Assembly (NCBI RefSeq): GCF_003243515.1
Contig: NZ_QFRA01000009.1
Coordinates: 1 to 64,000 of the forward strand
Length of the DNA stretch: 64,000 bases
DNA from: Corynebacterium kroppenstedtii
GTDB lineage: Bacteria; Actinomycetota; Actinomycetes; Mycobacteriales; Mycobacteriaceae
Reading direction: 5' to 3'
In this document: piece by piece, positions 26,248 to 34,224 of the stretch
Numbering within the stretch: position 1 is the stretch's first letter
How the letters are laid out: each line of letters starts with the position of its first letter
Notes under the pieces: generated by a model
Told to the model about the DNA's origin: nothing
Databases searched by the model: none
What the model saw: only the letters and a program-made list of their open reading frames with translations
Made by a program: the position numbers and the translations under genes

Positions 26248-27384
26248 ATGGCATCTGAATCTACTATCACCGAATCCACTGTTCGCGACGCATTAGCCCA
26301 GGTCAAAGACCCCGATATCGGCATGCCGCTCACCGATTTAGGCATGGTGAAATCGGTTTCCGTCGACGGTACTGATGTTTCGGCGGAGATTTATCTCACC
26401 ATCGCCGGTTGCCCCATGAAAAATAAGCTTGTCGACGATTCTCGCGCTGCGATCGAGGCCATCGAGGGGGTTGGGAACGTTACCGTCACAACGGATGTCA
26501 TGAACGACGAGCAGCGCCGCGAGTTGCGGAAAAAGGCCCGCGGTGGTGTCGACGAGCCGGAGATTCCGTTTAGCAAGCCTGATTGCCACACGCGTGTGTA
26601 CGCCGTGGCCTCCGGCAAGGGTGGCGTCGGTAAGTCCTCAATGACTGTCAATATTGCCACTGCGCTGGCCGCGAAGGGGCTGAGTGTCGGGGTGCTGGAT
26701 GCCGATATTTACGGCCACTCGATCCCCGGTATGTTGGGGTCGGACGACCGCCCTTATCAGGTGGACGACATGATCATGCCGCCGCAGGCGCACGGCATCA
26801 AGATGATCTCCATCGGCCACTTTATTGAGGGCAACTCTCCTATTGTGTGGCGCGGCCCGATGCTGCACCGCGCTATCCAGCAGTTCCTTGCCGACGTTTT
26901 TTGGGGTGATCTTGATGTTTTGCTTCTCGATCTGCCCCCCGGTACCGGTGATATCGCGATTACCGTTGCCCAGCTCATCCCGAATGCCGAACTCCTCATT
27001 GTGACGACGCCACAGATGGCTGCGGCTGAAGTCGCTGAGCGGGCGGGTTCCATCTCGCAGCAGACTCAGCAGCGCATCGCGGGCGTTATTGAGAATATGA
27101 GCTACTTCGTCATGCCCGATGGTTCACACAACGACATCTTCGGCGAGGGCGGCGGCGAGATTGTCGCCGATCGGCTGTCCCGGATTACGGGGTCGAAGGT
27201 GCCGCTGATGGGGCAGGTTCCTCTCGATCCTGCGTTACGCGAGGGTGGCGACGGCGGCGAACCGATCGCTATTTCTTCCCCTGAATCGGAAACTGGTGCG
27301 GCGCTGAATGCCATCGTGGACCAGCTCACTCACCGTCGGACGTCCTTGGCGGGTAAGTCGCTGGGCCTAGGAGTGACTACCTAG
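26248..27384 (+). CDS. mrp: Mrp/ApbC iron-sulfur carrier ATPase
   Basis: The product is 378 residues. An N-terminal MIP18/DUF59 domain (DALAQVKDPDIGMPLTDLGMV; the conserved Cys in TIAGCPMKN) is followed by a P-loop domain with SGKGGVGKSS (about 118), switch sequences DADIYGHSIPGML and LLLDLPPGTGD, and VIENMSYF. It is thought to carry and deliver Fe-S clusters in the cytoplasm. The CxxC pair that many Mrp proteins carry after ENMSYF is missing here (MPDG instead). It is the last gene of a three-gene run, 12 bases after the DUF1003 gene, and converges on tatB. Confidence 0.92.
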   Translation: MASESTITESTVRDALAQVKDPDIGMPLTDLGMVKSVSVDGTDVSAEIYLTIAGCPMKNKLVDDSRAAIEAIEGVGNVTVTTDVMNDEQRRELRKKARGGVDEPEIPFSKPDCHTRVYAVASGKGGVGKSSMTVNIATALAAKGLSVGVLDADIYGHSIPGMLGSDDRPYQVDDMIMPPQAHGIKMISIGHFIEGNSPIVWRGPMLHRAIQQFLADVFWGDLDVLLLDLPPGTGDIAITVAQLIPNAELLIVTTPQMAAAEVAERAGSISQQTQQRIAGVIENMSYFVMPDGSHNDIFGEGGGEIVADRLSRITGSKVPLMGQVPLDPALREGGDGGEPIAISSPESETGAALNAIVDQLTHRRTSLAGKSLGLGVTT

Positions 27385-27403
27385 AGAGATGCAACGGGCA
27401 CTT

Positions 27404-28048
27404 TTAGAGGACTTCGTCGAATCCGCTCCAGGAGCCGTAGACCGGCTTCTTAGTGTCGGTGGATTGTTCTTTTCCTCGCTCCCCTGTTGCCGTTCGCTGT
27501 CCGCCGTCGCTGCTCTGGGAATCCAAGTGGGAAGTTGCTACGTCACTGCCTTCGCTCCCCTGGTTGTGTTTTTCCACTGAGGGGACCGATGCGCTTGATC
27601 CCGCGCCAGAGTTAACCGTCGACGTAGCGTCGTCGGCATTTTTCGCCGAGGAGGATTTGTCTGCGGCGAAATAGTCTTGGATGGCTCGCTGCGGAGTCGT
27701 CGTCCTCATCGTCTGCAGGGGCTTATCGATTGCGTCTTTCGTCGCATCAAGGTCGGTGGTGTCGTTGTCGAAGAGAGCTTTAGCGACGAATCCCTTCGCC
27801 CCCATTGATCGGTACGAATTGAATTGCCGGAGGGGCTCGCTAAATTCTTTGATCGGCTCGCTGAATTCTCGGAGATCCTCGCCTAGTTCACCGTCAATTT
27901 GTTTCCGCGCATCTGCAACGGCATTTTTGATGGCCAGCCGAACCGCACGGATTTCCTTCATAACGCCTGGTAAACGGTCGGGGCCGATGATGAGGAAGCC
28001 CACCACCACAATAATGATGATTTCCATCCAGCCGATACTTGAGAACAC
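27404..28048 (-). CDS. tatB: Sec-independent translocase subunit TatB
   Basis: The product is 214 residues. The N-terminus is a short membrane helix followed by the hinge and amphipathic helix typical of TatA/B (GWMEIIIIVVVGFLIIGPDRLPGVMKEIRAVR). The Glu in the helix start and the GPDRLP hinge fit TatB. The rest is a charged, probably disordered tail of Ser/Asp/Thr-rich sequence. It helps TatC receive folded twin-arginine substrates. Its position near the sigE/anti-sigma pair matches mycobacteria and corynebacteria. Confidence 0.92.
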   Translation of the reverse strand: MFSSIGWMEIIIIVVVGFLIIGPDRLPGVMKEIRAVRLAIKNAVADARKQIDGELGEDLREFSEPIKEFSEPLRQFNSYRSMGAKGFVAKALFDNDTTDLDATKDAIDKPLQTMRTTTPQRAIQDYFAADKSSSAKNADDATSTVNSGAGSSASVPSVEKHNQGSEGSDVATSHLDSQSSDGGQRTATGERGKEQSTDTKKPVYGSWSGFDEVL

Positions 28049-28108
28049 GTCAGATATTGTACAGAGCTTGGCAAATGGGACGACAGAGTGACGGCGAGAC
28101 TTCTAACG

Positions 28109-28666
28109 TCAGCGTTTCGGAGAGTTACTGCGATCTTTCCATGCGCATCGCAGCTGGTCAGCGTACTCACCGACCGTGTCCATAGCGCTCATCGCCCCGT
28201 TCTCGACGGTGCGCATCACCCCAAAGGCAGCACTTTTCGCGGTGCTCAACGCGTTGTCGTGCCGGAGGTCGCTCAGTTCGTCGCCCGCGCCACGACCATC
28301 GGAACGGTGAGAATCGGCATTGTCCTGACCATCGCTCGTGGCCTGGGTTTTCTTCCCCTGGCCATGGTGTTTGGTCTTCGCTGGCGACCCGCTCGGATTC
28401 TGCGGGTCACAGTTGGTCGGGATCGCGGCTAGTTTATGCAGGAGTTCCGTCGACATGTGGACGGGTTCGTTAGCGGCTTCCCTCATACGCTGTGCTGCAT
28501 CGCGCTGGGCTTTGACATCGCGTCGACATTCCTCGCAATGCACGAGGTGCCGGAGAACTCGACGCTGGGCTCGCGGGGGCATTTCGCCGTCGACAAATGC
28601 GGCCACAGCTTCTTCTGAAAGATGCTCAATCGAAGAGAATTGTCGTGGCTTTGACGACCGGCCCAT
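28109..28666 (-). CDS. cseE: Anti-sigma-E factor with zinc-binding ZAS motif
   Basis: The product is 185 residues. The N-terminal anti-sigma domain has the H-x3-C-x2-C zinc motif in RHLVHCEECRRDV and the typical leading sequence LSEEAVAAFVDGEMPPRA. The C-terminal half is Lys/Gly/Asp-rich with no membrane helix, so this is a soluble regulator, unlike membrane-bound RseA of enteric bacteria. It should hold SigE inactive until surface stress. It lies 116 bases downstream of sigE in the same direction. Confidence 0.88.
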   Translation of the reverse strand: MGRSSKPRQFSSIEHLSEEAVAAFVDGEMPPRAQRRVLRHLVHCEECRRDVKAQRDAAQRMREAANEPVHMSTELLHKLAAIPTNCDPQNPSGSPAKTKHHGQGKKTQATSDGQDNADSHRSDGRGAGDELSDLRHDNALSTAKSAAFGVMRTVENGAMSAMDTVGEYADQLRCAWKDRSNSPKR

Positions 28667-28782
28667 TGGACATCACCCCTTGCACACTACAATTCGCCCG
28701 GCCAGGCACAGCACGCGAATAATCGACGAAACACCGACACCGTCAGGTTATGGTCCGACGATGGTGCGTCGATGATCTCTTT

Positions 28783-29367
28783 CTACCCAACGTAGTGCAA
28801 AATGCCTTCGGATGACTGCAGCCTCTTTCTCAACTGGGCGCGACCACGGTGAATGCGGCTACGCACGGTTCCCATTTTGATCCCCAAGGTGTCTGCAATT
28901 TCGTCGTAGCTCATGCCGACAACATCACATAGCACAACGGCCACGCGGTAATCGGTCGGCAACGAATCCAGGGCTTTTTGCAGTTCCGGATCAATATTGG
29001 CGTCGATATAGGATTGCTCGGGGTCATTCCGGGTCCCCGGTACTGCGTCATAATTCTCAGGTAGCGCTTCCATTCGGATTGTCTGACGCCTACGTACCAT
29101 GTCCAGGAACAAATTGGTTGTGATCCTGCGGAGCCAGCCCTCAAATGTTCCCGGCTTGTACCGTTTGAGCGACCGGAAAACCCTCATAAACGTTTCCTGG
29201 GTCAGATCCTCCGCGTCGTGAGTATTACCACTCAGACGAAGAGCGAGGCGGTACACACCATCCGCATGCTCCGAAACAAGCTCACTCCAGCTCGGCATTT
29301 CCCCTGATCCAGCATCGAATGCTGCGGTACCAGTGCGAGGTTCACTCCCCGCGGGGTGGTTAGCCAT
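28783..29367 (-). CDS. sigE: ECF sigma factor SigE
   Basis: The product is 194 residues. Region 2 (EHADGVYRLALRLSGNTHDAEDLTQETFMRVFRSL...FEGWLRRITTNLFLDMVRRR) and region 4 (LPTDYRVAVVLCDVVGMSYDEIADTLGIKMGTVRSRIHRGR) are complete. It directs RNA polymerase to envelope-stress genes. I chose the ATG at 29367 (MANHPAGSE) over the one at 29466 because a SigH/ECF-type promoter sits at 29469-29494; its expected transcription start lies inside or after the upstream ATG, which could not then be translated. AAAGG precedes the chosen ATG. Confidence 0.93.
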   Translation of the reverse strand: MANHPAGSEPRTGTAAFDAGSGEMPSWSELVSEHADGVYRLALRLSGNTHDAEDLTQETFMRVFRSLKRYKPGTFEGWLRRITTNLFLDMVRRRQTIRMEALPENYDAVPGTRNDPEQSYIDANIDPELQKALDSLPTDYRVAVVLCDVVGMSYDEIADTLGIKMGTVRSRIHRGRAQLRKRLQSSEGILHYVG

Positions 29368-29468
29368 TACATCATCGCCTTTATGTGGGTCGATTGTGGA
29401 AGCTGAGGTCGTGCGAGCCGGTGTATTCCGTTGGGAACGGTGAAAAGCGCCTGACGCCAGTGTCATGA

Positions 29469-29494
29469 TTCAACTGTCACATGTATTCGTTTCC
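29469..29494 (-). promoter_or_regulatory. SigH/ECF-type promoter of sigE
   Basis: On the minus strand GGAA (29494-29491) is followed after 16 bases by GTTGAA (29474-29469). This fits the corynebacterial SigH consensus, GGAA with about 16-20 bases to GTTGAA. It implies that sigE is induced by heat or thiol stress or is autoregulated. Confidence 0.55.
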
Positions 29495-29667
29495 GAAGCA
29501 TGAATTCCGCCTGGGAAATTCCTGTGAAGGTGAAACGACTGAAATCACGAACCCGCGAGGGCATGTCATGAGGGGAATTGTAAATCATTTCCGCAGCAAA
29601 AGCCACGAATGTCTGCTTCATTGTCACAGTTATGGGCGAGCCACACCCTTTACTCCGTCTCCGTCAC

Positions 29668-29673
29668 TAGCAT
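29668..29673 (+). promoter_or_regulatory. -10 box (TAGCAT) upstream of the O-methyltransferase gene
   Basis: TAGCAT lies eight bases upstream of the GTG at 29682 and no Shine-Dalgarno is visible. A leaderless start is likely. Confidence 0.4.
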
Positions 29674-29681
29674 GAATAACC

Positions 29682-30338
29682 GTGACCGATTCTGCTCTTG
29701 ACCTAATGACTGACTTTATCAACACCACCACCGACGAATCCGACGCGATGGGCTTTGCGCGCGATGCCGCCGACGAGCTGGGCCTCACCGCTCCCGACGA
29801 ACTCACGGCGTCGTTTTTAACGACGATTAGTTCCTCATACTGCAGAGATAAATCGGCAGTTGTTGTCTCCCCCTCCGCATGCGTCTCAGGCTTAGCCATC
29901 CTCGCGGGAATGAGCTCAAACGGTCATGTGACCTGCATCGACACGGAAGCAATCCACCAACGTGTTGCTCGCCAAGCATTCACCGCGGCCAACATCCGGT
30001 CCAACCAGTATCGTTTCCTCCCCTCGCGCCCATTAGAGGTCATGACCCGCCTGGCAGCGCGCTCATACAGCCTGATCTACGCCGAAATTGCCCCCGCCGA
30101 CGCATCAACACTCGTCGACGAGGCCCTCGAACTGCTCGAACCGGGCGGGCTGATTATCCTCGCGGATATTCTTCTCGACGGCACCATCGCGAATCCGGCA
30201 CGAAAAGATCGTGATACCGCCGCGGCCCGTCGCCTCGACGAGTCGCTCCGCGACCGCGAGGACATCTACCTCTCCCGGCTACCACTGGGTGCCGGGATGG
30301 TCCTGATCTCGCGGAACGAAGACGCACCGGCGAGCTAG
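29682..30338 (+). CDS. SAM-dependent O-methyltransferase
   Basis: The product is 218 residues. It belongs to the CaiE/catechol-type O-methyltransferases found next to sigE in mycobacteria. The motifs are partly diverged: SPSACVSGLAILAGM stands where the SAM-binding glycine loop is expected, then HVTCIDTEAIHQRVARQAF with the acidic ribose-binding residue, YSLIYAEIAP, and LLEPGGLIILADILLDG. The metal-binding Asp pattern is only partly visible. The substrate is unknown. It is divergent from sigE, with both promoters in a 215-base region. Confidence 0.8.
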   Translation: MTDSALDLMTDFINTTTDESDAMGFARDAADELGLTAPDELTASFLTTISSSYCRDKSAVVVSPSACVSGLAILAGMSSNGHVTCIDTEAIHQRVARQAFTAANIRSNQYRFLPSRPLEVMTRLAARSYSLIYAEIAPADASTLVDEALELLEPGGLIILADILLDGTIANPARKDRDTAAARRLDESLRDREDIYLSRLPLGAGMVLISRNEDAPAS

Positions 30339-30347
30339 CGTCGGCTA

Positions 30348-31583
30348 TTAATCCTCGTCAGCGCCGTGGAGTTCATAATTCTTCGGGACACACACGACAC
30401 CGCCCTGGGACAGCGTGAACCGTTCAGAATCGCGAGCCCGATCCACGCCAATGAGCGCGTTATCTCCGACCCGGACATTCTTATCCAAAATGGCGTGACG
30501 AACCACAGCACCTTTTCCGATGCGCACGCCATCCATCAGGACACAGCCCTCGACGCTGGCGCCTTCTTCGACAACAACGCCCGGCCCAAGAACCGAATTA
30601 CGCACGGTGCCAGCGGAAATAATGCACCCTGCAGCCACAATGGAGGACTGCGCAATTCCGCCTTTGACGAACTTCGCCGGCGGCAAGTTGCTGTCGTCGG
30701 AGGTATGGATAGGCCACTTTCGGTTGTACAGGTTGAAGACGGGGTACACGCTAATGAGGTCCATGTGGGCTTCATAGAAAGCGTCGACAGTACCGACGTC
30801 GCGCCAATAGCCGTGGTCACGATCCATTTCCCCGGGCACAACATTGCGGGAGAAATCGTGAACGTGCGCCTCGCCCCGTTTCACGAAATACGGGATGATG
30901 TTGCCGCCCATGTCATGCGCCGAGTTTTCGTCTTCGGAATCCTCTTTTAGCGCATCGATTAACGCCTGGGTTGTGAAGACATAGTTGCCCATGGAGGCGA
31001 AGGTCACGTCGGGGTCATCTGGGGTAGCCTGCGGATCGGCTGGCTTCTCCAGGAACTCGGTAATCGTGCCGTCGTCGTCGGCTTGAATGCAGCCGAATGC
31101 GGTTGCTTCTTTGCGTGGCACACGGATTCCGGCGACGGAACACGCCGCTCCCGACTCGATATGTTCCTTCACCATCTGCTCGGGGTCCATGCGGTACACG
31201 TGGTCCGCGCCGAACACGATGATGTATTCAGGATCTTCGTCGTAAATGAGGTTGAGCGATTGCAAAATGGCATCCGCTGAACCCGTGAACCACCGTTTCC
31301 CGAGCCGCTGCTGGGCGGGCACTGGGGTGATGTATTCACCTGCTAATCCGGAGAGTTGCCACGATTGCGAAATGTGCCGGTCAAGCGAGTGAGATTTGTA
31401 TTGGGTTAAGACGCAAACCTTCATGTACCCGGCGTTGACCAGGTTCGATAAGACAAAGTCAATTAAACGATATGAACCCCCAAAAGGAACAGCTGGCTTG
31501 GCACGGTCGGCCGTGAAGGGGAAGAGTCGCTTCCCTTCGCCGCCCGCGAGGACAATGGATAGGACGTGTGGTTGGCTCCTCAT
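30348..31583 (-). CDS. glgC: Glucose-1-phosphate adenylyltransferase GlgC
   Basis: The product is 411 residues and makes ADP-glucose from ATP and glucose-1-phosphate for glycogen and related glucans. Visible are the nucleotidyl-transferase motif VLAGGEGKRLFPFTADRAKP, the substrate motif IVFGADHVYRMD, the FLEKPADP region and the C-terminal left-handed beta-helix repeats (GVVVEEGASVEGCVLMDGVRIGKGAVV). It is divergent from glgA with a shared 113-base control region; a TAAATT box lies seven bases before its ATG. Confidence 0.96.
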   Translation of the reverse strand: MRSQPHVLSIVLAGGEGKRLFPFTADRAKPAVPFGGSYRLIDFVLSNLVNAGYMKVCVLTQYKSHSLDRHISQSWQLSGLAGEYITPVPAQQRLGKRWFTGSADAILQSLNLIYDEDPEYIIVFGADHVYRMDPEQMVKEHIESGAACSVAGIRVPRKEATAFGCIQADDDGTITEFLEKPADPQATPDDPDVTFASMGNYVFTTQALIDALKEDSEDENSAHDMGGNIIPYFVKRGEAHVHDFSRNVVPGEMDRDHGYWRDVGTVDAFYEAHMDLISVYPVFNLYNRKWPIHTSDDSNLPPAKFVKGGIAQSSIVAAGCIISAGTVRNSVLGPGVVVEEGASVEGCVLMDGVRIGKGAVVRHAILDKNVRVGDNALIGVDRARDSERFTLSQGGVVCVPKNYELHGADED

Positions 31584-31590
31584 GGGTACT

Positions 31591-31596
31591 AATTTA
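31591..31596 (-). promoter_or_regulatory. -10 box (TAAATT) of glgC, probable leaderless transcript
   Basis: Read on the minus strand, TAAATT is followed by seven bases and the glgC ATG at 31583. No Shine-Dalgarno is visible. Confidence 0.45.
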
Positions 31597-31683
31597 TTCA
31601 GTCCTCGCTATTTATGCTGGACAAGTACCCCTGTTCTCTCCCCCGTTGTCTTTGCCGGCAGGCAGTGTATCACCCCGACCGAC

Positions 31684-31689
31684 TAGGCT
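31684..31689 (+). promoter_or_regulatory. -10 box (TAGGCT) of glgA, probable leaderless transcript
   Basis: TAGGCT lies seven bases before the ATG at 31697. This supports the internal ATG as the glgA start rather than the longer frame beginning at 31568. Confidence 0.45.
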
Positions 31690-31696
31690 CACAGTC

Positions 31697-32875
31697 ATGC
31701 GCGTAGCGATGATGACTCGAGAATATCCCCCGGAAATCTACGGTGGCGCCGGTGTCCACGTGGCTGAGCTCACCCGGCATTTGCGCGAGCTGTGCGATGT
31801 CGACGTTCACTGCATGGGCGGCCCACGTGACGAAGCCAATGTGTACGTGTCCAATTCCGACGATGCTCTTGCCGACGCTAACCCTGCCCTCAAAACCTTG
31901 TCGACGGGGCTACGGATGGCGAACCTGGCGTCAGCATCAGATATTGATGTTGTCCACTCACACACGTGGTATGCGGGGCTTGGTGGGCATCTGACCGGGC
32001 TGCTCAAGGGCATTCCCCACGTAGCGACGGCACACTCCCTTGAGCCGCACCGGCCGTGGAAGCGTGAGCAGCTGGGCGGCGGCTATGACGTGTCATCGTG
32101 GTCAGAGAAGAACGCGATGGAAAACGCTGATGGGCTGATCGCTGTTTCGCGGAAAATGAAAGACGCCATCCTGGACGTGTATCCGCGTATCGATCCAGAC
32201 CGCATTCACGTTGTCCTCAACGGCATTGATACGAAGTTGTGGCGTCCTCGCCCGACGTTTGCCGAAGCTGAGCACTCGATATTGGCCAAGCTGGGCGTTG
32301 CCGAGGATAAGCCGATTGTCGCTTTCGTGGGACGAATCACACGGCAAAAGGGTGTGGCCCACCTGGTGAAGGCCGCACACCACTTCGACGAGGACATTCA
32401 GCTCGTGTTGTGCGCAGGTGCACCGGATACTCCGGAAATTGAGGCTGAGATCGCCAACCTGGTCGAGGAGTTGAAGTCCACTCGCGACGGTGTGTTCTGG
32501 GTGCGCGATATGCTCCCCCATGACTCGCTGCAGGAGATCCTCAGCGCCGCCTCAGTTTTCGTGTGCCCGTCCATTTATGAGCCTCTGGGAATCGTGAACC
32601 TGGAGGCCATGGCGTGCGATACCGCCGTCGTCGCCTCTGATGTGGGAGGCATCCCTGAGGTTGTCAATGACGGCGAGACCGGTGAACTGGTCCACTACGA
32701 TGCCGACGATATCGGCGCATTCGAAGAAGGGCTGGCCAGTGCGGTCAATCGCATCGCCGGTGATCCTGACCTTGCGGGCCGAATGGCGAAGGCAGGTCGT
32801 GATAGGGCAGTCACGACATTTAGCTGGTCAACGATCGCACAACAGACCCTCGATGTGTACCGGTCATTGATGTAG
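31697..32875 (+). CDS. glgA: Glycogen synthase-type glycosyltransferase GlgA (GT4)
   Basis: The product is 392 residues, an actinobacterial GT4 enzyme that uses ADP-glucose to build glycogen or maltose-1-phosphate. The start MRVAMMTREYPPEIYGGAG is the conserved glycine-loop acceptor region. Later motifs are VVHSHTWYAGLGG, VAFVGRITRQKGV and the sugar-nucleotide site CPSIYEPLGIVNLEAM. In mycobacteria this enzyme type (GlgM) makes alpha-maltose-1-phosphate, and the same may hold here. Downstream lie strong inverted repeats before the convergent MarR gene. Confidence 0.93.
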   Translation: MRVAMMTREYPPEIYGGAGVHVAELTRHLRELCDVDVHCMGGPRDEANVYVSNSDDALADANPALKTLSTGLRMANLASASDIDVVHSHTWYAGLGGHLTGLLKGIPHVATAHSLEPHRPWKREQLGGGYDVSSWSEKNAMENADGLIAVSRKMKDAILDVYPRIDPDRIHVVLNGIDTKLWRPRPTFAEAEHSILAKLGVAEDKPIVAFVGRITRQKGVAHLVKAAHHFDEDIQLVLCAGAPDTPEIEAEIANLVEELKSTRDGVFWVRDMLPHDSLQEILSAASVFVCPSIYEPLGIVNLEAMACDTAVVASDVGGIPEVVNDGETGELVHYDADDIGAFEEGLASAVNRIAGDPDLAGRMAKAGRDRAVTTFSWSTIAQQTLDVYRSLM

Positions 32876-32886
32876 GATCCCCCGAA

Positions 32887-32977
32887 CTACACCACGTGGA
32901 CCCGCGCCACGTGGTGTAGCACCACGTGCGCCCGGTGCCTGAGGACGGGCCCTAGGCAAAGGCCCGGGCGCTCAGGC
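32887..32977. repeat. Nested inverted repeats between glgA and the MarR gene
   Basis: There is a perfect 13-bp inverted repeat, CTACACCACGTGG at 32887-32899 and CCACGTGGTGTAG at 32907-32919 (7-base loop), and its core CACCACGTG recurs at 32920-32928. A second structure follows: GCCTGAG at 32937-32943 pairs with CTCAGGC at 32971-32977, enclosing GGGCC (32947-32951) and GGCCC (32961-32965). There is no T-run, so a simple intrinsic terminator is not proven. A bidirectional terminator for the convergent genes or a protein-binding site is possible. Confidence 0.7.
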
Positions 32978-32982
32978 TTCGA

Positions 32983-33879
32983 TTAGCGCTCGCCTTCGCT
33001 AACGAGCTTGCGCATCACTGGGAGCGCTTCAGCCAGGACCGTCAATTCGTCGAGCGATAGCGACGCGAAATCTTCCGCCACCGCTTCGCCCAAGCGATCC
33101 TGCCACTCATTGCACAAGTTGCGCCCCTTAGGCGTCACAGTCAGAAGCGACTGGCGGGCATCGGAAGTATCTTTTTCCTTGTTGACCAGCCCCTGCTTGA
33201 CCAGGCGGTTGACGAGTGTAGATACTGTCGCCATCGTCGACCGCTCGCGGCGGGCAACGTCGGAAATTCTGACCGGGCCATTGTTCTGAATGAAACGAAC
33301 CACTCTCCATGTAGCAGACGAGGGGGCCATTCCTGCCCGATACAGTGCGGTCCGAATGATGCGCGAACACATCATCGCAACTTCCGCCGCAAAGGCAGGG
33401 GTTTCCAAAACGTCGGACGGAACAACCGAACCTGGTTCGTAGATGCTCGATCCAACTGATGAGTTCACCGTGCCATGGCCGGTGGGTCCGTCGAAACCGT
33501 CAGAAGCTGCGTCCCGACGCATGTCTGTGCGCCCGTTGACTCCTGCAACCGACATCTCATGAGAATTACTATTGTCAAGATTCATCGTTAGGGTTGTACT
33601 CTCCGCGATAGTGCTCAAAACGCTACTGTCTAACGTGGCACTTCCGGCGGGTGCGCCAAAGGACGCTTCGCCCCCGGTCGTACCACGTGCTAGTGCCGTA
33701 CTGATCGCTTCTTTACTGAGAGACTTCCCGGCGTCCGCACCACGTGGATCTTTTAATGGGTAACCCACAACTGCAGTACCTACTGCATCGACTGACGGGT
33801 CATCGGACATCTGATGTCGAGGACCATTAAATTGTGGTGCAGTAACGGTGACAGACTTCATGCCAGTAAGTTCCTCCAT
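32983..33879 (-). CDS. MarR-family regulator with long N-terminal extension
   Basis: The product is 298 residues. The MarR winged-helix domain is C-terminal (about 165-298), with MCSRIIRTALYRAGM, SDVARRERSTMATVSTLVNRLVKQGLV and the wing KEKDTSDARQSLLTVT. The first 160 residues have no recognisable fold and are rich in Ser, Thr, Gly and Asp, much longer than the usual MarR (about 140-160 in all). The start could lie further in, but the frame is open from 33879 and no better ribosome site was found. The upstream region holds an inverted repeat that could be its operator. The ligand is unknown. Confidence 0.8.
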   Translation of the reverse strand: MEELTGMKSVTVTAPQFNGPRHQMSDDPSVDAVGTAVVGYPLKDPRGADAGKSLSKEAISTALARGTTGGEASFGAPAGSATLDSSVLSTIAESTTLTMNLDNSNSHEMSVAGVNGRTDMRRDAASDGFDGPTGHGTVNSSVGSSIYEPGSVVPSDVLETPAFAAEVAMMCSRIIRTALYRAGMAPSSATWRVVRFIQNNGPVRISDVARRERSTMATVSTLVNRLVKQGLVNKEKDTSDARQSLLTVTPKGRNLCNEWQDRLGEAVAEDFASLSLDELTVLAEALPVMRKLVSEGER

Positions 33880-34224
33880 GATTCGATGTGTTCAGTGAGT
33901 TCAGCGAGACTCCCGGCGGGCCATGATGACGCGATCAAGCGAGCACCTAGCAACCACATGAATCGGTGAAGGTGCGATAGTACGTGTTCCTTGGTTAGAG
34001 GAACCTCACTTATTATTTCGCTTTTGCAGCTTTTTTTGTTAACACCTGCAACCAATTTTTTGTGGTTAAGAATGGACTCCCCCCCCCAACATATTCTTAC
34101 GAACCCGTGCGCGAGCGCAGTTGTAAAGCTAGGAACTCCACGAGTACGTGTCAGCTACAGGCAGTACTTTCGGAGTTTCCCCTGAATGAAATAAACCATA
34201 GCACACAAAGACCGTTAAGAGGAC
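33880..34224. other. Intergenic region with AT-rich tracts and a C9-loop hairpin
   Basis: This contains no convincing gene. It holds the marR promoter area, a T7 run near 34031, a C9 tract (34079-34087) and a possible hairpin, AAGAAT left of the C-tract and ATTCTT right of it (about 34068-34106). Further right, GGAACTCC near 34132 and GGAGTTTCC near 34172 could also pair. It might hold a small RNA; the sequence alone does not settle this. Confidence 0.4.
33986..34004 (-). promoter_or_regulatory. Possible MarR operator (GTTCCT-N7-AGGAAC)
   Basis: The inverted repeat GTTCCT (33986-33991) and AGGAAC (33999-34004) with a 7-base spacer lies about 110 bases upstream of the marR start. On the minus strand a TACTAT -10-like box follows closely, so the repeat overlaps the -35 zone. 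Autoregulation is inferred. Confidence 0.35.

Noticed and set aside
33858..34055. 65-codon frame upstream of marR
   Set aside because: It overlaps the marR start in another frame, has no ribosome site and no family.
34069..34106. Intrinsic terminator
   Set aside because: The hairpin has a C9 loop and no following T-run at the right place.
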